A DNA stretch of 64,000 nucleotides from Eurosta solidaginis (Eukaryota; Arthropoda; Insecta; Diptera; Tephritidae): assembly GCF_040869045.1 (NCBI RefSeq), contig NC_090323.1, positions 170,274,083 to 170,338,082 of the forward strand, read 5' to 3'. The notes below the pieces were generated by a model. The model saw only the letters and a program-made list of their open reading frames with translations. It was not told the DNA's origin and ran no database searches. Within the stretch, counting starts at the first letter, position 1, and each line of letters begins with the position of its first letter. Positions 21,938 to 33,480 of this stretch are shown piece after piece. Made by a program: the position numbers and the translations under genes.

Positions 21938-23455
21938 CGCCCACAATCTAATTAGAAGCGTATATCATAAGTGTGTTAAATGTACTTGCTTGAACCGCAA
22001 CACTTCCGTTCAGTCGATGGGCGACCTGCCGTCGTCTCGTACTACGTATGTTCGCTGCTTCACACGAACTGCTGTAGATTTCGCTGGTCCATACACGTAT
22101 AAATTTGCACATGGTAGAGGGTCAAAGTCCACGAAAGGTTACATTTGCTCGTTGATCTGCATGTGTACTGGCGCAATGCACTTGGAATTTGTAGGCGATT
22201 TATCGACGACCGCCGTCGAGGGTATTGTAAGGCCATGTACTCCGATAATGGCACGAACTTCGTTGGCGCTGACGGAGAACTTCGGGAGAGATATCAGAAG
22301 TGTATGGCAGATGATAAACTACGAGCATTTTTCGCCGACTCCAACATCGAGTGGCATTTCAACGCACCAACTGCGCCACATATGGGTGGATTTTGGGAAG
22401 TCGGTGTAAAGCGCGTAAAATACCACATTAAACGCATTCTTGAGGGGAGCTTATTATCCTTCGAAGAGTTCAGTACATTGCTAGCTGCAGTTGAGGCATG
22501 TGTTAATTCGCGCCCTCTATGCGCCAATCCAACTACCGCGACCGATCTTGAAGCCTTAACGCCTGGTCACTTTCTCATCGGTGAGCCATTGAAGTCGATC
22601 CCAGAACCTGAGGGTCAAGGGTTCTGTGGAAATCTACTTCAACGATGGCACCTAATCTCCGAAATACGAAAACATTTTTGGCACCGATGGAGAGATGAAT
22701 ATCTTTTAAACTTGCAACGCCGAACGAAATGGCTCAAATCTTCACGCAATTACGAAGAAGGAGATGTTGTCGCGCTGTTTGATGAACGAACTCCACCTTC
22801 AAAGTGGACGCTTGCTAGGGTAATTCATTGTCACCCTGGGAAGGATGGAAATGTGCGAGTCGTAACAGTGAGAACAAGTAATGGGGAATACGTGCGACCT
22901 AAAACAGATTGTGCCTTCTGCCTACCAAAGGAGATCTATTCTGCGAGTCGTAATGGGTTGAACAATTACATCCACACTTGGTATGCATCTAACTAAGAAT
23001 TCTGCTGCATATGTATATATATGTATATCGCAAATACAAATTGTAAAATTTATAATTATCAATCTGTTTGATTATATTTAAGTAACTATAATTAAACTTA
23101 AATATTTTTTAAGTCCACATTCTTTGAAGTTCGAAATTTGAAAGAAAAGAAAAATTTTTTATATTTGTGACATCCAGCTTTATAATTACATTTGTATAAT
23201 TATAAGTAAACTTAAATATGTGAAGTCTGTTCGAAGTTTTAGTCATTGTAAAATTAAAGTAAATTTTGCATATTTAATGAAATTTGAAATCTATTTAAAG
23301 ATCGAACTGTTGTTAAATTAACGTAACGTTTGAATATTTAAAGACATTAAAATTTGTGAATTTTTCAATATTAAGTTTCAAACGCCTTGTAAATATTCAT
23401 AAGTTTTAGTTGAACCTATCTTGTATACATGCACAGATAGTTCAAGGGCGGCGGT
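21934..23455 (+). mobile_element. BEL/Pao retrotransposon fragment (integrase and 3' region)
   Basis: Two overlapping frames (21934-22220, then about 22215-22996) encode a BEL/Pao integrase. The first has HKCVKC, VDFAGPYTY (first catalytic Asp) and CTGAMHLEFVGDLST. After a small frame-changing deletion near 22215 come YSDNGTNF (second Asp) and GFWEVGVKRVK (catalytic Glu). The typical BEL C-terminal domain (DUF5641-like) follows, with WHLISEIRKHFWHRWRDEYL and GDVVALFDE, ending at 22994-22996. An AT-rich 3' region follows (22997-23440) and then a GGGCGGCGG purine tract. The 5' half of the element is absent. It is inserted in the gypsy pol frame and stands next to a long palindrome. Confidence 0.85.
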
Positions 23456-23749
23456 ATGATGAATCATGAAATGCATTGTACCCAATTAGGCGCTATGATT
23501 ATCTGCTGATAAGGCAGTACATTTGTGCCGGTAAAGTAGTGCCCATTAGTTGCCTTCAGCAACTAATGGATTTTGACGTTTTGTTATATTTTGGTTGAAT
23601 TCGCTAGCAAGTGAAAAAATTGAACGTGCAATTTATCTCCGCCCGCCTTCAGCAACTAATGGGCACTACTTTACCGGCACAAATGTACTGCCTTATCAGC
23701 AGATAATCATAGCGCCTAATTGGGTACAATGCATTGCATGATTCATCAT
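23456..23749. repeat. Near-perfect palindrome with 98-bp arms
   Basis: The left arm (23456-23553) and the right arm (23652-23749) are inverse copies with one mismatch in 98 bp by my reading. The spacer is 98 bp. Termini are ATGATGAATCATG and CATGATTCATCAT. The left arm continues into a smaller hairpin, CATTAGTTGC-CTTCA-GCAACTAATG. If the boundaries are TGATGAATC and GATTCATCA, the unit has the TG...CA ends of an LTR, and it follows a purine tract of the BEL fragment. It may therefore be a fold-back BEL LTR or a separate fold-back element. The gypsy frame resumes directly after it. Confidence 0.85.
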
Positions 23750-23750
23750 T

Positions 23751-24116
23751 AACATTCAAAAATCTCAGCTGCATAATCAGAGCAATTTCGAACGAAGTCA
23801 TAAACCGCTACGAGAATTTAAAATAGGGGATTTGGTGGTAATAAGAAATGTGGACACTACTCTGTGTCAAAATAAGAAACTAATCCCTAAGTATAAAGGT
23901 CCATATGTAGTGCATAAGCAGTTGAGTTGTGACCGATATGTAGTTAAAGATATTGAAAATTGTCAAGTTACTCAAATACCATACAATAATGTAATTGATT
24001 CAAGTCGCATGAAGAAGTGGTTAGAGCCTGGCCAAGGTGTGGATTTGGAAGGCAACATTGATAGTCCTGATGACTCTATGTCAAATGATTATTGTACAGA
24101 TTATGAGTATTTATAA
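23751..24116 (+). pseudogene. gypsy integrase C-terminus
   Basis: The frame resumes at 23751 with NIQKSQL, matching where it broke at about 21933. It continues with FKIGDLVVIRN and the GPY/F-type motif KYKGPYVV, which mark the integrase C-terminal domain. The frame ends with a repeated acidic DYCTDYEYL segment and a stop at 24114-24116. Further in-frame codons of the same character follow the stop. Confidence 0.8.
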
Positions 24117-24250
24117 GAAGAAATTGTAAGTGATTGTACTGATTATGAATATTTGGATGAAATTAAAGATTGTATGGATCAATCGAGGTCAATTGATTGT
24201 CAGATTGACCGAGCTGTAAAATAAAGGAATCGATCACAAAAGATCATAGT

Positions 24251-25027
24251 TTTGATATTTTATAAGTAAATTAGTGAAATTTAACATAATTTTTACGTTA
24301 ATTCGTGCAAGTTAGCTTATATATACTAAATATAAAAAGTAAAGTGATGTGTGCGCTTAAAAGATTGTAAACGTGCGGGAACAATATGTATCACACAAAC
24401 CTGTTTTTCGCGGATAACTTTTAAACGGAAAAAACGGATTCTTAATCTAGACGTGAATACGCGTCTTTTGATACCTTACTTGAAAATGTTGGCCCAAATT
24501 TCGGTGGGTACCATAAACTGCACTACTACCGAAAAAAATAAAAAATTCAACTTATTGAAAATTTTCAACAAAATCAATTTGTTTTTTTCTCTGTGCCAAA
24601 AAATTATTTAAGAAGCGCTTGCATTGATAGACTTCTTACCAAAACCTCAAGAGTTGGCAATCAGTAAAAAACAGCACTGGCAACGTCGAGTTCAACGAAA
24701 AGTCACACGAAGCAAACTGTCAAACGTGTATAAAAAAAAGGGATCGTAACACACATTGAGATTTTTCTGGAATCGGAGAAAACTTTACTAATCCTAAGTT
24801 ATTAAACTTACGCCAATTAACTTGTTATTCGGGTGTTAAAAGGTACGTTCCACATAGTTAACTAATCCTTAACAAACATTTAATAAAATCACTTTATTCT
24901 GTGCAGCACTTTAAATTTGTGCTCGTAAAAATTTAAGTACTCTGGGTAGAAAATTTCAATATCTTCGTGTTTTTTTGATTCAAGTAGAAATACGTGGTTA
25001 GCAGTTGCAGAAATATAAAAAGGAAAA
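24251..25027 (+). promoter_or_regulatory. Upstream region and probable 5' UTR of mbf1
   Basis: The sequence is AT-rich and holds no ORF. The transcription start cannot be fixed by eye, and no strong TATA box stands out near 24750-25000. The bases before the ATG (AAAAATG) fit the fly start context. The left part (24330-24620) may still be repeat sequence. Confidence 0.35.
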
Positions 25028-27155
25028 ATGTCTGATTGGGACACAGTTACCGTGCTGCGTAAGCGACAACCCAAGGGTACTTCAGCAAAATCGGAATCTG
25101 TGGTAAATCATGCCAGACGACAAGGAGTACCCGTTGCAACAACACAAAAATGTGAGTAGGTTAATTATGTTGATTTAGCACGCGGTTTCAGTGGGGTCGG
25201 TTTGCAAATTTAGACCAATTATTTTCTAAAAGTATATATTTTTATAGTACCCACCTACATATTGATTTCCTAAGCGTAATGCTAGTTTTTTACAAGATGC
25301 ACGGATCGAATGGATGCGTATATATGTATACAAAATGCATATAGAAATCTTCGCATAGGTTTATTTGTAGGTTTAGGAAAGTTATGTACACTTATCACAC
25401 GAATCTATAGGTAGAGGCCAAATAAAAAGTCCCGGCATTCGTTTTTATTGTTTTGGTAGGGTTAATTTTCCATGTGTGCATTAGTTGAGATTTCACAACA
25501 AGTACATTTTGTGTAAATAAATTTTTTGTTTTATCAAAACGTCACACAGTGCACAGTGCCTTTTTTGGCCGTTTTTAGCACTATAATGCGGCAGGCACTA
25601 TCACAAATAAAATTCTCTGATCATCTTTTTGTCGGTTAAATAAAAAGTACTATGGTGCTTTAGTAACAAATTGTTACTTGTTGTAGCGATAAGGTTGCTC
25701 CCCGAAGGCTTTGGGGAGTGTTATCGATGTGATGGTCCTTTTCCGGATACTGATCCGGTACGCTCCGGTAACATAGCACCATTAAGGTTTCGCCGCGCTT
25801 ATTCACCTCTTCTGGTTGGCTTCAGAGATGGGCTTTGGGATCTAGCAAGTCTAAATTTTTCATTATAAAAAAGCTTCCCTAACTGGAATGTGTCTGCTAG
25901 GTATGAGGCTAGGAGACATGAAGCATTCAGCTGTGGCTCTGAGTGTTTACTAAAACATTGGTCGACCGGGTACACGAATAGCTGTCAGCCATATCTCTTC
26001 ATCTTCAAACAAATTGTGCCTGACATTTAATTGGGAAAGTGAGATTATTGAGCTGGAGCCATCCGTGATGACGAAGAGAGTGTCGCTCAGCTTGGATAAT
26101 GAAGATATTCGAAAAAGTTATATTTGAGCCTTTTGAACATTTAATTGACAATAAGAGTGAAAATATTCAATAATAAGGCTTAATTGGTTTATTCTTCTGG
26201 TGTTAGATAGATAGTTAACTCCGAAATGCCCCAGACGATTGCTTATTGAAATAGTTCACGATCCATCGTTTAGACCAGATGCAGACTGCTGACCCTTGTT
26301 TTAACTCGGTGATTTGCCGATAACATCGAGTGTCTTCGAGCTTCGGTTGTTGCAGCAGTGCTACTTTTTGTGACGGCATCACGTTCGTTGGCAAAGTTTT
26401 AGCAGATATGGCAATGTCCAAACAAAACAATTTTCACTGCGCTATTGGGTACATTATCAGCTTGAGTATCGGCAACATTCCATCAATACTGCTATCATTA
26501 TATAGCGGATCGAGGATACTCATACTCAACCTTAAGTAACAAACACAGCGTATTATTGAAAAAAACAGCCCTATCAGTGTAAAAACCGGAGCATTCAAAT
26601 TATATATATATAATTATTTTCATACAACATTATTTGCAAAAGAAGTTATAGTCGGTTACAACATTAGTCGGTTTGGCCTGATTGGATCCTGTGTTTATGT
26701 AATGTCCAGTACCAGTACAAGTACAACCTTTTAATATTTCTGTTTTATTGTTTTATAGATGGTGCTGGTACTAATAAGCAGCATGTAACCACAAAGAATA
26801 CTGCCAAATTGGATCGTGAGACTGAAGAACTAAAGCATGATAAAATTCCTCTTGATGTTGGCAAAATAATTATGCAGGGTCGCCAGGCGAAGGGGCTCAG
26901 TCAAAAGGATTTGGCTACTGTAAGTAAAAAAAAAAATTAATTTTAACTAATTATAAATTTAAATATGTATATCTTTACTTATTTTACAAAACTTATTTTT
27001 AGAAAATCTGTGAGAAACAACAAGTCGTCACTGATTATGAAGCGGGCCGAGGCATACCCAATAATTTAATTTTAGGCAAGATTGAGCGTGTAATTGGTAT
27101 TAAATTACGTGGAAAAGATCGCGGCCAACCGCTACAACCACCCGGTAAGAAATGA
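25028..27155 (+). CDS. mbf1: Multiprotein bridging factor 1 (transcription coactivator)
   Basis: There are three coding exons, 25028-25151, 26759-26919 and 27003-27155, joined by GT-AG introns of 1607 and 83 bp. The introns fall after the first base of codon 42 and between codons 95 and 96. The product has 145 aa, the usual length. It starts [13 protein letters not shown] and keeps the family signature KYGAGTNKQ, the linker [18 protein letters not shown], and a Cro/C1-type helix-turn-helix (about residues 80-133, with GLSQKDLAT and [10 protein letters not shown]). It ends in PPGKK. Mbf1 bridges TBP and bZIP or nuclear-receptor activators in the nucleus. Splice sites are canonical (GTGAGT, GTAAGT; TTTTATAG, TTTTTAG). 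Intron 1 carries a LINE-derived repeat. The next gene, the elongase, converges on it. Confidence 0.97.
25670..25870 (-). repeat. Repeat fragment in mbf1 intron 1
   Basis: The segment TTGTTGTAGCGATAAGG followed by CCCCGAAGGCTTTGGGG and a GATCCGGTACGCTCCGG block is a familiar fly repeat. I recall it as the 3' region of a jockey-like LINE read in reverse. The (CAA)n tail of the LINE at 31468-31488 is the same kind of end in the other orientation. The family assignment is from memory. Confidence 0.5.
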
Positions 27156-28098
27156 GTTGACACTGCAGCAGCTGCAAGTGGCATCGCTAGTAAAAAATTA
27201 AAAACTAACAACAATAAACTGCATAACTCGACGTTGAATACGCAAATTAATGTCACCACAAATGATTATACCAAAAAGAATTGAAGTAATGCAAACGTCA
27301 CCAACGGCACACGTAAATAGAGTTATCGGGTGGCGGAAAAATTATTTTTTCTTATAATCAAATCAAAGCAAGATGGTTTATCGAGAGCGGAGTTGTTCAT
27401 TTTTATTTCAATTTCATATAATCATGTCTAACATTTCTATATAATTTGTATATTCATTTTTGTTTTGTTTTTTAGTTTGAATATAATTTATTCTGCTTTC
27501 AGCATAAACAACTACCGCACTATGAACTAAAATAAATATAAAAAAACAACAGCAGCAGCAAAGCAGAATAATGCAATCACAAAAATTGTAAACATCAATG
27601 AAGAAACAAGATTTTACACTATAAACAAATTCTGTGTTGATACACATATGTAACTATAAAAATATATTAAATTTTCAAACACTATATATAAACTCATACT
27701 GCATAATACGGCATAGAAATATGATATAAAATAGTTTAAAAAATATATTAATGTATATCCATTTTTACAACAAATTTAAAATGTGCTCAAACATTAAAAA
27801 TAGAATAAAGAGGAAAACTATTGTGGCATCTAAAAGAAACGCATCTACACATATACAGATCCGTCGCTAGAGTTAATATTTCATATCTACAACCAGGAAA
27901 TATGTACAGTTAAAACTTGAAAAGGAATTATCTTTTGTATAGATCAATTTGATATGAGATATATACAAGAGCAAGATCTTGACTTGATTTCTAAGAAATT
28001 CGTTAAGAATGTTTAAGACTTGTACGCTTTAGAATTTGTATAAATGCAAAGCTTAGTATGTATAACTTCATCTTCGTGAAATAAACAGAGAAATTTTG
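27156..28098 (+). other. mbf1 3' UTR (probable)
   Basis: AT-rich sequence after the stop, with an AATAAA at 28080-28085 that could direct the major polyadenylation site. A GAATAAAG at about 27800 is an alternative. The first 42 codons after the stop remain open in frame (to TGA at 27282-27284). Confidence 0.5.
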
Positions 28099-30480
28099 CG
28101 TTTAAATGCCAATTCTATAATATTTGTTTTACTTTTATATGTCGCCCTTATTTTTGTAGTAAACTGTATCTTGTACTGTTGTATTATCTAGTAATAATCA
28201 TTGACACCACGGAAAAGATATACAAAGAAAAAATGGGCACGAGTTTCGCTGGATTAAAATTTGTGGTTTGTCTTAGTATTTGACTGCTCCAATACCTTTA
28301 TCAAGAACGAAAAAAAGGCTCACTAACGTTTTCCTCTTTTATTTCTTAACAGAGTAAATCCGCAAAGCGACATAAAACGATGGAGAGAAAAGTTAGATAA
28401 AGTTGGCTTTCTAATTTATAGCCACTATATTGTGTTGCTGTTTTGACTGGTAAATGTTCTACCTTCTGCTCCATCAGACTGCATGCAACAAAAAGTAGCT
28501 TTTGATATAAAAGATGTTTAGCAGGTTGACACGTTAAGTCGAAAACTTGATTTTAGATACATTTATTACTTCAAATTTAATGTGGCCATATGATCGGTAA
28601 GAAATATTTGCTCGGACTAATAGGAACAGCTTTGAATGTTTATGTAGGGTTTTTAAATATCCATTGGTACTTAATTATTTTTGGCAGGACATGAAGGAGG
28701 CGCTTTGTCTTGGGAGTTCGGCTTAATGATTAAGGAGTTTATGTAAGGAACGCTCCTTGGAAGGTGTACACGCAGATAATTTCCTAAAATTATAAATTAA
28801 AAAAGGAAAATTTTCAAGGTTTCAAAAAGTTGTCGATTTTTTCAGTTTTTTTTTTTCAAAAACGTCTTCGATACAGTTTTTGTTTACAATTTATTAAAGA
28901 TTTTTGTTTTAAATTAACAAAAAAAAATTAAATTTTGAAAAGAAGCAGAAAGCATAAGGGCTCAACCAATCAATACTTAAACTTTGAATACGAACTCGCT
29001 ACGGTTCAAAACATTGTATGTGGTTGAGGTTATTCTATATATTTATTATTTATATACCTTCTATTATATATTAGTACCAGAAAGCGAGGCGAATCCAATT
29101 CGAAACCGGTTCACGTCCATAGTTTTTTAAATTTTCATCAATAATATTTTTTTTTTTAATATAACGAGGCTGTGCAATAAGGGTCTAACTGCTGATTCGG
29201 AGCACATATTTTCAAATGCATTTCTATACATTGTAGTAATTTTTCTTCCAGAAGTTGATTGCCAGTCAACTAATTATATAAATTATAATTGGTCTAGATA
29301 TGCATTTATTCACTCAAAACCTTGTTTTTATAAATTCTCGTAAGTATAATGTGTATAATGATATAATAGCTTCCGATATTGAACTAATTAATGATACCTT
29401 TTGTTGAACTAAAGACATATAATTACTTACGCAATAAGCAATATCTGAAATAATAGATGTATTGTGGTTTAATTTTGAGCAAATAAATTCGAATTTAATA
29501 AAATTTAATTTTGGTTTTATTTGAGCAATTCAAATCATAGTTGGGGATAGTGCACAAAATTTGGATAGCATGTCATTTTCATTAACATCACACTATATTG
29601 GAAAAATTGTAGTGCGCATTATCTTTTTCCAGCTTAGTGATTGTGCTGCCTTTCTCTACTACAACTAAAAAAATTATTCCCCCCGAAACATTCTCGGAAC
29701 GCTCATAATTTAGGAATCCGATATGAGTCCGAAATATATGAGCCCCTGTCTTTTTTTAACAATATGATGAACATTATGAGCTATATGCCAAGAGTGTTCA
29801 GCAAACATTGGAACTTTGGGAAAAATTATTTTGAAAAAAATTTTGTTTCATATTCAATTTTTAATAAATCATTTTAATTACTTCCGTAATGATGGGCATT
29901 TTAACAATGTATTTCGTTGTTTTTTCATTGTAGCCACAAAACTACCTGCGGGGAATGTTCTGGTTGGTCTGTCGCGCCACTTTTGCCTTTTATTAGAGTT
30001 GACGTCGGTATGCCCTGCTTTTATAGGTTTCCTCCGAAATTCCTGTTTTCCAACCAAAATCCACTCTGATATGGCCAATCATAATCCCTAATATAAGCAC
30101 ATAAATGACTCCAGAAAAGAGTCACATACGAAGAAAATTATGAGCTGTTTATGAGCGTATTGGGAGTCTGATCGGACTCCTGTTTAGGCTCACATAGTAT
30201 ATGAAAAACGGCTCATATCGGACGACCATTGCAAGAAGGGAAATACACTAATTTCGCGCTCTTAAATGAGCACATAGTGAGTGTAAACGCACCGATTTAT
30301 GTATCTTATGGGACTCCGGTATTATGTTGCGGGTCCAACACGTAATACACCACCACCCGCGTGATAATGATGTCGGGTAACACGTTGTTTCTGTTGTCTT
30401 TTAGTCACCAGATCCGAAAACAAGCGCCCGCTTCCAGTCTCGCCGCATTATGATCAGATGATGGAACCCTCCGCGACCTT
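28099..30480. other. AT-rich intergenic stretch, nothing recognised
   Basis: No supported gene. It contains poly-A and poly-T runs and some ORFs too short and too low in complexity to trust. Around 29640-30300 several GAGC/GCTC-containing phrases recur (for example ATGAGC...ATGAGC). They may be decayed repeat sequence but do not form a clear unit. Confidence 0.4.
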
Positions 30481-30502
30481 ATTTACAACATAGACGTCCC
30501 AA

Positions 30503-31488
30503 ATGTCGACCATTTTGAAAATCCACGGCGATGGCACTACGCTACCGACTGTCCTACACCCCAAAATCTTGGGTGTGACGCTTGATCAGAATCTACATTT
30601 TGGTGAGCACGCAGCCGCAATTGTACCGAAAATCCAGAGCCGTAATAAAATCCTCAAATCCCTTGCTGGCAGTACTTGGGGAAAAGACAAAGAAACGCTC
30701 ATCACCACATACAAAGCAATTGGCCAGCCGATTGCATGCTACGCGTCCCCTATATGGTCGCCAAGCCTAAAAATTACCCACTGGAATAAGCTACAGGCCT
30801 GCCAAAATACTGCTCTCAGAACCGCCACGGGCTGTCTTCTTATGTCCCCAGAACACCATCTACATAATGAGGCGAGAATACTCCCCATCAGGGAGAGAAA
30901 TGCGAGCTAACCAAACAGTTCCTGTTGAATTCCCAGAAACCTGGGCATCGCAACAGATATCTGATTGATGAGCCAACACCGCCTAGGGACTTAAGGAGTC
31001 ATCTCCGTAAGCATTTTGAGGAAATATGGCACCTGAGAACTCAGCCGTATGAAACAAAAAACACAAGCAGGTCCTTGGTGAACTCCACAAACAGGAGTCG
31101 GACCTTTATGCCAGGAATTGCCCGGTGAATCCAGTACTCAAAAAACAGTACCCAAAACTTGCGGAAGAGGAACGCATACTCCCCAGGGAAACGCTCGTCA
31201 CTATGGCTCAACTTCGTTCTGGATACTGTAACAGGTTAAACTCTTACATATCCAGAATCAACCCCGACATACAAAATGTATGCCCCGCCTGCAATGTGTC
31301 CCCACATGACACTAACCATCTCTTTAATTGTAATGTGGAGCCAACGCCTCAAACACCCCTTTCATTATGGTCCACCTCTGTTGAAACAGCAAGTTTCCTT
31401 GGACTTCCGTTAGAGGATATTGATGACAATTTGTGATCGGTCGCAGCTATTAGGTGGGGCGAAGCATTGCTACAACAACAACAACAAC
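30503..31488 (+). pseudogene. Jockey-like LINE reverse transcriptase tail with (CAA)n end
   Basis: The + strand encodes the post-catalytic part of a jockey-clade RT: LGVTLDQNLHFGEH, KSLAGSTWGKDKETL, ACYASPIWSP and NEARILPIRER in the first frame (to 30910). After frameshifts come EPTPPRDLRSHL (30925-31128) and LAEEERILPRETLVTMAQLR and a cysteine-rich CPACN...H...C segment (31125-31436). The stop at 31434-31436 is followed by GGTGGGGCGAAGCATTGC and a CAACAACAACAAC tail (31468-31488), a normal 3' end. The 5' part is missing (5' truncation or deletion near 30480), as usual for LINE copies. A related relic is at 60400-61110. Confidence 0.85.
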
Positions 31489-32560
31489 GATGGAACCCCT
31501 CGCTAGCGCTAGAAAGCATTCATCACAATTAGCTTTTATTCAAATAAATCAAAGTATGCTGTTTTTTTATGTTTTGGTTTATTTTCTACATGAATCCAAA
31601 TTACATAATTTTTTAAATAATTATTTGTTTATTCCATATATGCAGCTTATTTTGATTGCTTGTAAAAATGAAACAAATTGTATTTTTATTTTATCTTTAT
31701 GCGGACTATTTTCGGTTGGTTTTGCTGTTCTTTTTTAAATAAAGACACAAGACTTATTTATAAATATTTCTTCCATAATATATGTATGTATATATTTATA
31801 AAAAAAATAATATATTATATGCGACCCACCGGATTTGCAACGATATTTTTTGTATAATTTTAGGTTAAAAGGTTAAAACAATTATATAATAATAAAGGAA
31901 AAAAATGTACTATCAATAGCAGATTTTGGAGTGATATATTACAATACACCCCCATGAAAAGTTTAAAAGTGTTAGAACCAATAACAAGGGAGTTACGCCA
32001 CTTTAAATAAGCATTCTGCATGTATTGAATGTGAAAAACACTTTTTTGCTTTTTCGGTAACATTTTAAATTTGATGGTTAGGGTTTTTGTGATTAAGTAT
32101 AACGATATAGTCATGACTTATGAGTTGTTTTGTTATTTTTCTTACTAGTAACGATGTTTGGGTTCGTGATAGCGCTCTGGATACCTATCAAACGATAAAT
32201 ATGGTGCTGCGAAAAAAATTTAGTTCGGAAGTGGAATAAAAAAATTTTTTTTCTTAATAAATACAGCTAAATACACCTTTTGAAAACGTTTTGCGAGGAA
32301 AATGGATGGCACCAAGTAATATCAGCTCTGCCTCTACCTGTCTTTACCGACTCGGTAGTAGTCTCCCCCTATCGCTGCTTTCAAATACGGTTGTCGGTAG
32401 GAATGATTTCTGAGCTTGAGTATACTTCATTGACCAGCGAAAATTTGCGCTCTATTCGTTGCGCTGTTTACACATCTGCATAAAGCTTATATACCTCATC
32501 GTTACCCTCCTTCATTTACACATTATTGACATCACAGACATGTCTCAAACGGGGCTACCA
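31489..32560. other. AT-rich intergenic stretch, nothing recognised
   Basis: No supported gene, RNA or repeat. Confidence 0.4.
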
Positions 32561-32566
32561 CGTTAT

Positions 32567-33095
32567 CCCCAAACTCAAAATCCCCAAAATCAAAACCCCA
32601 AACTCATAATCCCCAGCACAAAATCCCCATTTTATGTGTGAAATAAATTCAAATTAGGTTTAAAATCACCGCGACCAAAAAAGGCTAATAATCCATACCA
32701 ACTTTCTGCATAGGCGGCCTTCGGCCGCGCTTATAAAAAATAACCCTGGGTTACGCCATGCCAAGTCCGGGTGTGTGGTATAACCGTGGCTACCGCCACG
32801 GTGATGTCCTTCTGCTTAGTACACGCTTCTGTTAGCTTGTTAGAATTAGAGCGACAAGCAGTCCTATATATGGATAAGTAAAAATATGTATTGCCAAAAC
32901 GTGAATATATAGTTATACATACATAAATATGAATGAAAGAGGAAAGAGATTGCTATTTTTTAAACGGTCATGATGTTTATCATAGCACTGAGATTTTGTG
33001 TTTGGGGATTTTGATTTTGGGGATTATTTGTTTGGATATTTTTTTTTCTTTGGGGATTTTGTGTTTGAGTATTTTTTTTTTTTTTTGGGATTTCG
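32567..33095. repeat. Inverted simple-repeat blocks flanking a GGCCGAAGGCC repeat
   Basis: The left block (about 32567-32636) consists of CCCCAAA, CTCAAAAT and CCCCAAAATCAAAA phrases. The right block (about 32993-33090) is the inverse, with TTTGGGGATTTTGATTTTGG. Between them is a GGCCTTCGGCCGCGC segment with CGCCATGCCAAGTCCGGGTG (32705-32825), the inverse of the repeat at 16290-16490. The arrangement looks like an element with simple-repeat ends, but there is no obvious target duplication. Confidence 0.55.
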
Positions 33096-33109
33096 TGGCA
33101 CTTCCGTCT

Positions 33110-33480
33110 CAAGCGGCCATCCCATCGGTTCTCGACGCCGTCCATACGACAGGATAGGTATGATGAGAGAATTAGAGAGCGTGATTTGTGTTCGTCAAGG
33201 GAAGACTTTTCATTTGTCTACCCAGCCCAAAGTAGTACTTGTTGACAATAATAGTTCTTTATTGCGTTTCTAGGCTGACATTGTTTTCGTTGCTAATGCT
33301 GGTTTCTAGATAGACATAGCCTTTCACAATGTAGAGCTTAAATCCTTCAACACTGACGCTCCTTCCAAGGCGCAAATAAATATGCCGTTTCTTCCATTGA
33401 CAACAAGTACTTCGTGCTGTCCTGATTTAGCTCAATTCACTTTGTTCTCCTATTTATCCAATCAAGAGAAGGCAGAACCT
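33110..33480 (-). pseudogene. LINE reverse transcriptase C-terminal relic
   Basis: On the minus strand, scattered frames carry the phrases expected after the RT palm: a Y-V-Y-L-E-T-S-I-S stretch, NVSLET, a Y-Y-F-G-L block with R-Q-M-K-S-L, and SLIIPILSYG. These match the F-V-Y-L-G-S, C-Y-F-G-L and P-V-L-L-Y-G landmarks of RTE- or R1-type LINEs. Several stops interrupt it. It may extend leftward to the repeat at 33095 and rightward past 33480. Confidence 0.5.

Larger units (their letters stand above)
17130..24250 (+). mobile_element. Large Ty3/gypsy element, broken by a SINE and a BEL/palindrome insertion
   Basis: The order is gag (17355-18390), zinc knuckles and protease (18400-18950), reverse transcriptase (19380-20007), RNase H (20376-20985), integrase (20990-21933) and integrase C-terminus (23751-24116), as in gypsy elements. 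Near both ends the sequence GTAAAATAAAG, two or three bases, then TCGATCACAAAAGATCAT is found (17232-17265 and 24218-24249). This may be part of the LTRs, whose limits I cannot define. Two later insertions interrupt pol: a tRNA-derived SINE at 20008-20375 and a BEL/palindrome segment at 21934-23750. Additional frameshifts make the copy dead, although the catalytic motifs remain readable. Confidence 0.85.

Noticed and set aside
25560..25670. Mariner-like element in mbf1 intron 1
   Set aside because: Some phrases hint at it, but no inverted ends or TA duplication could be found.
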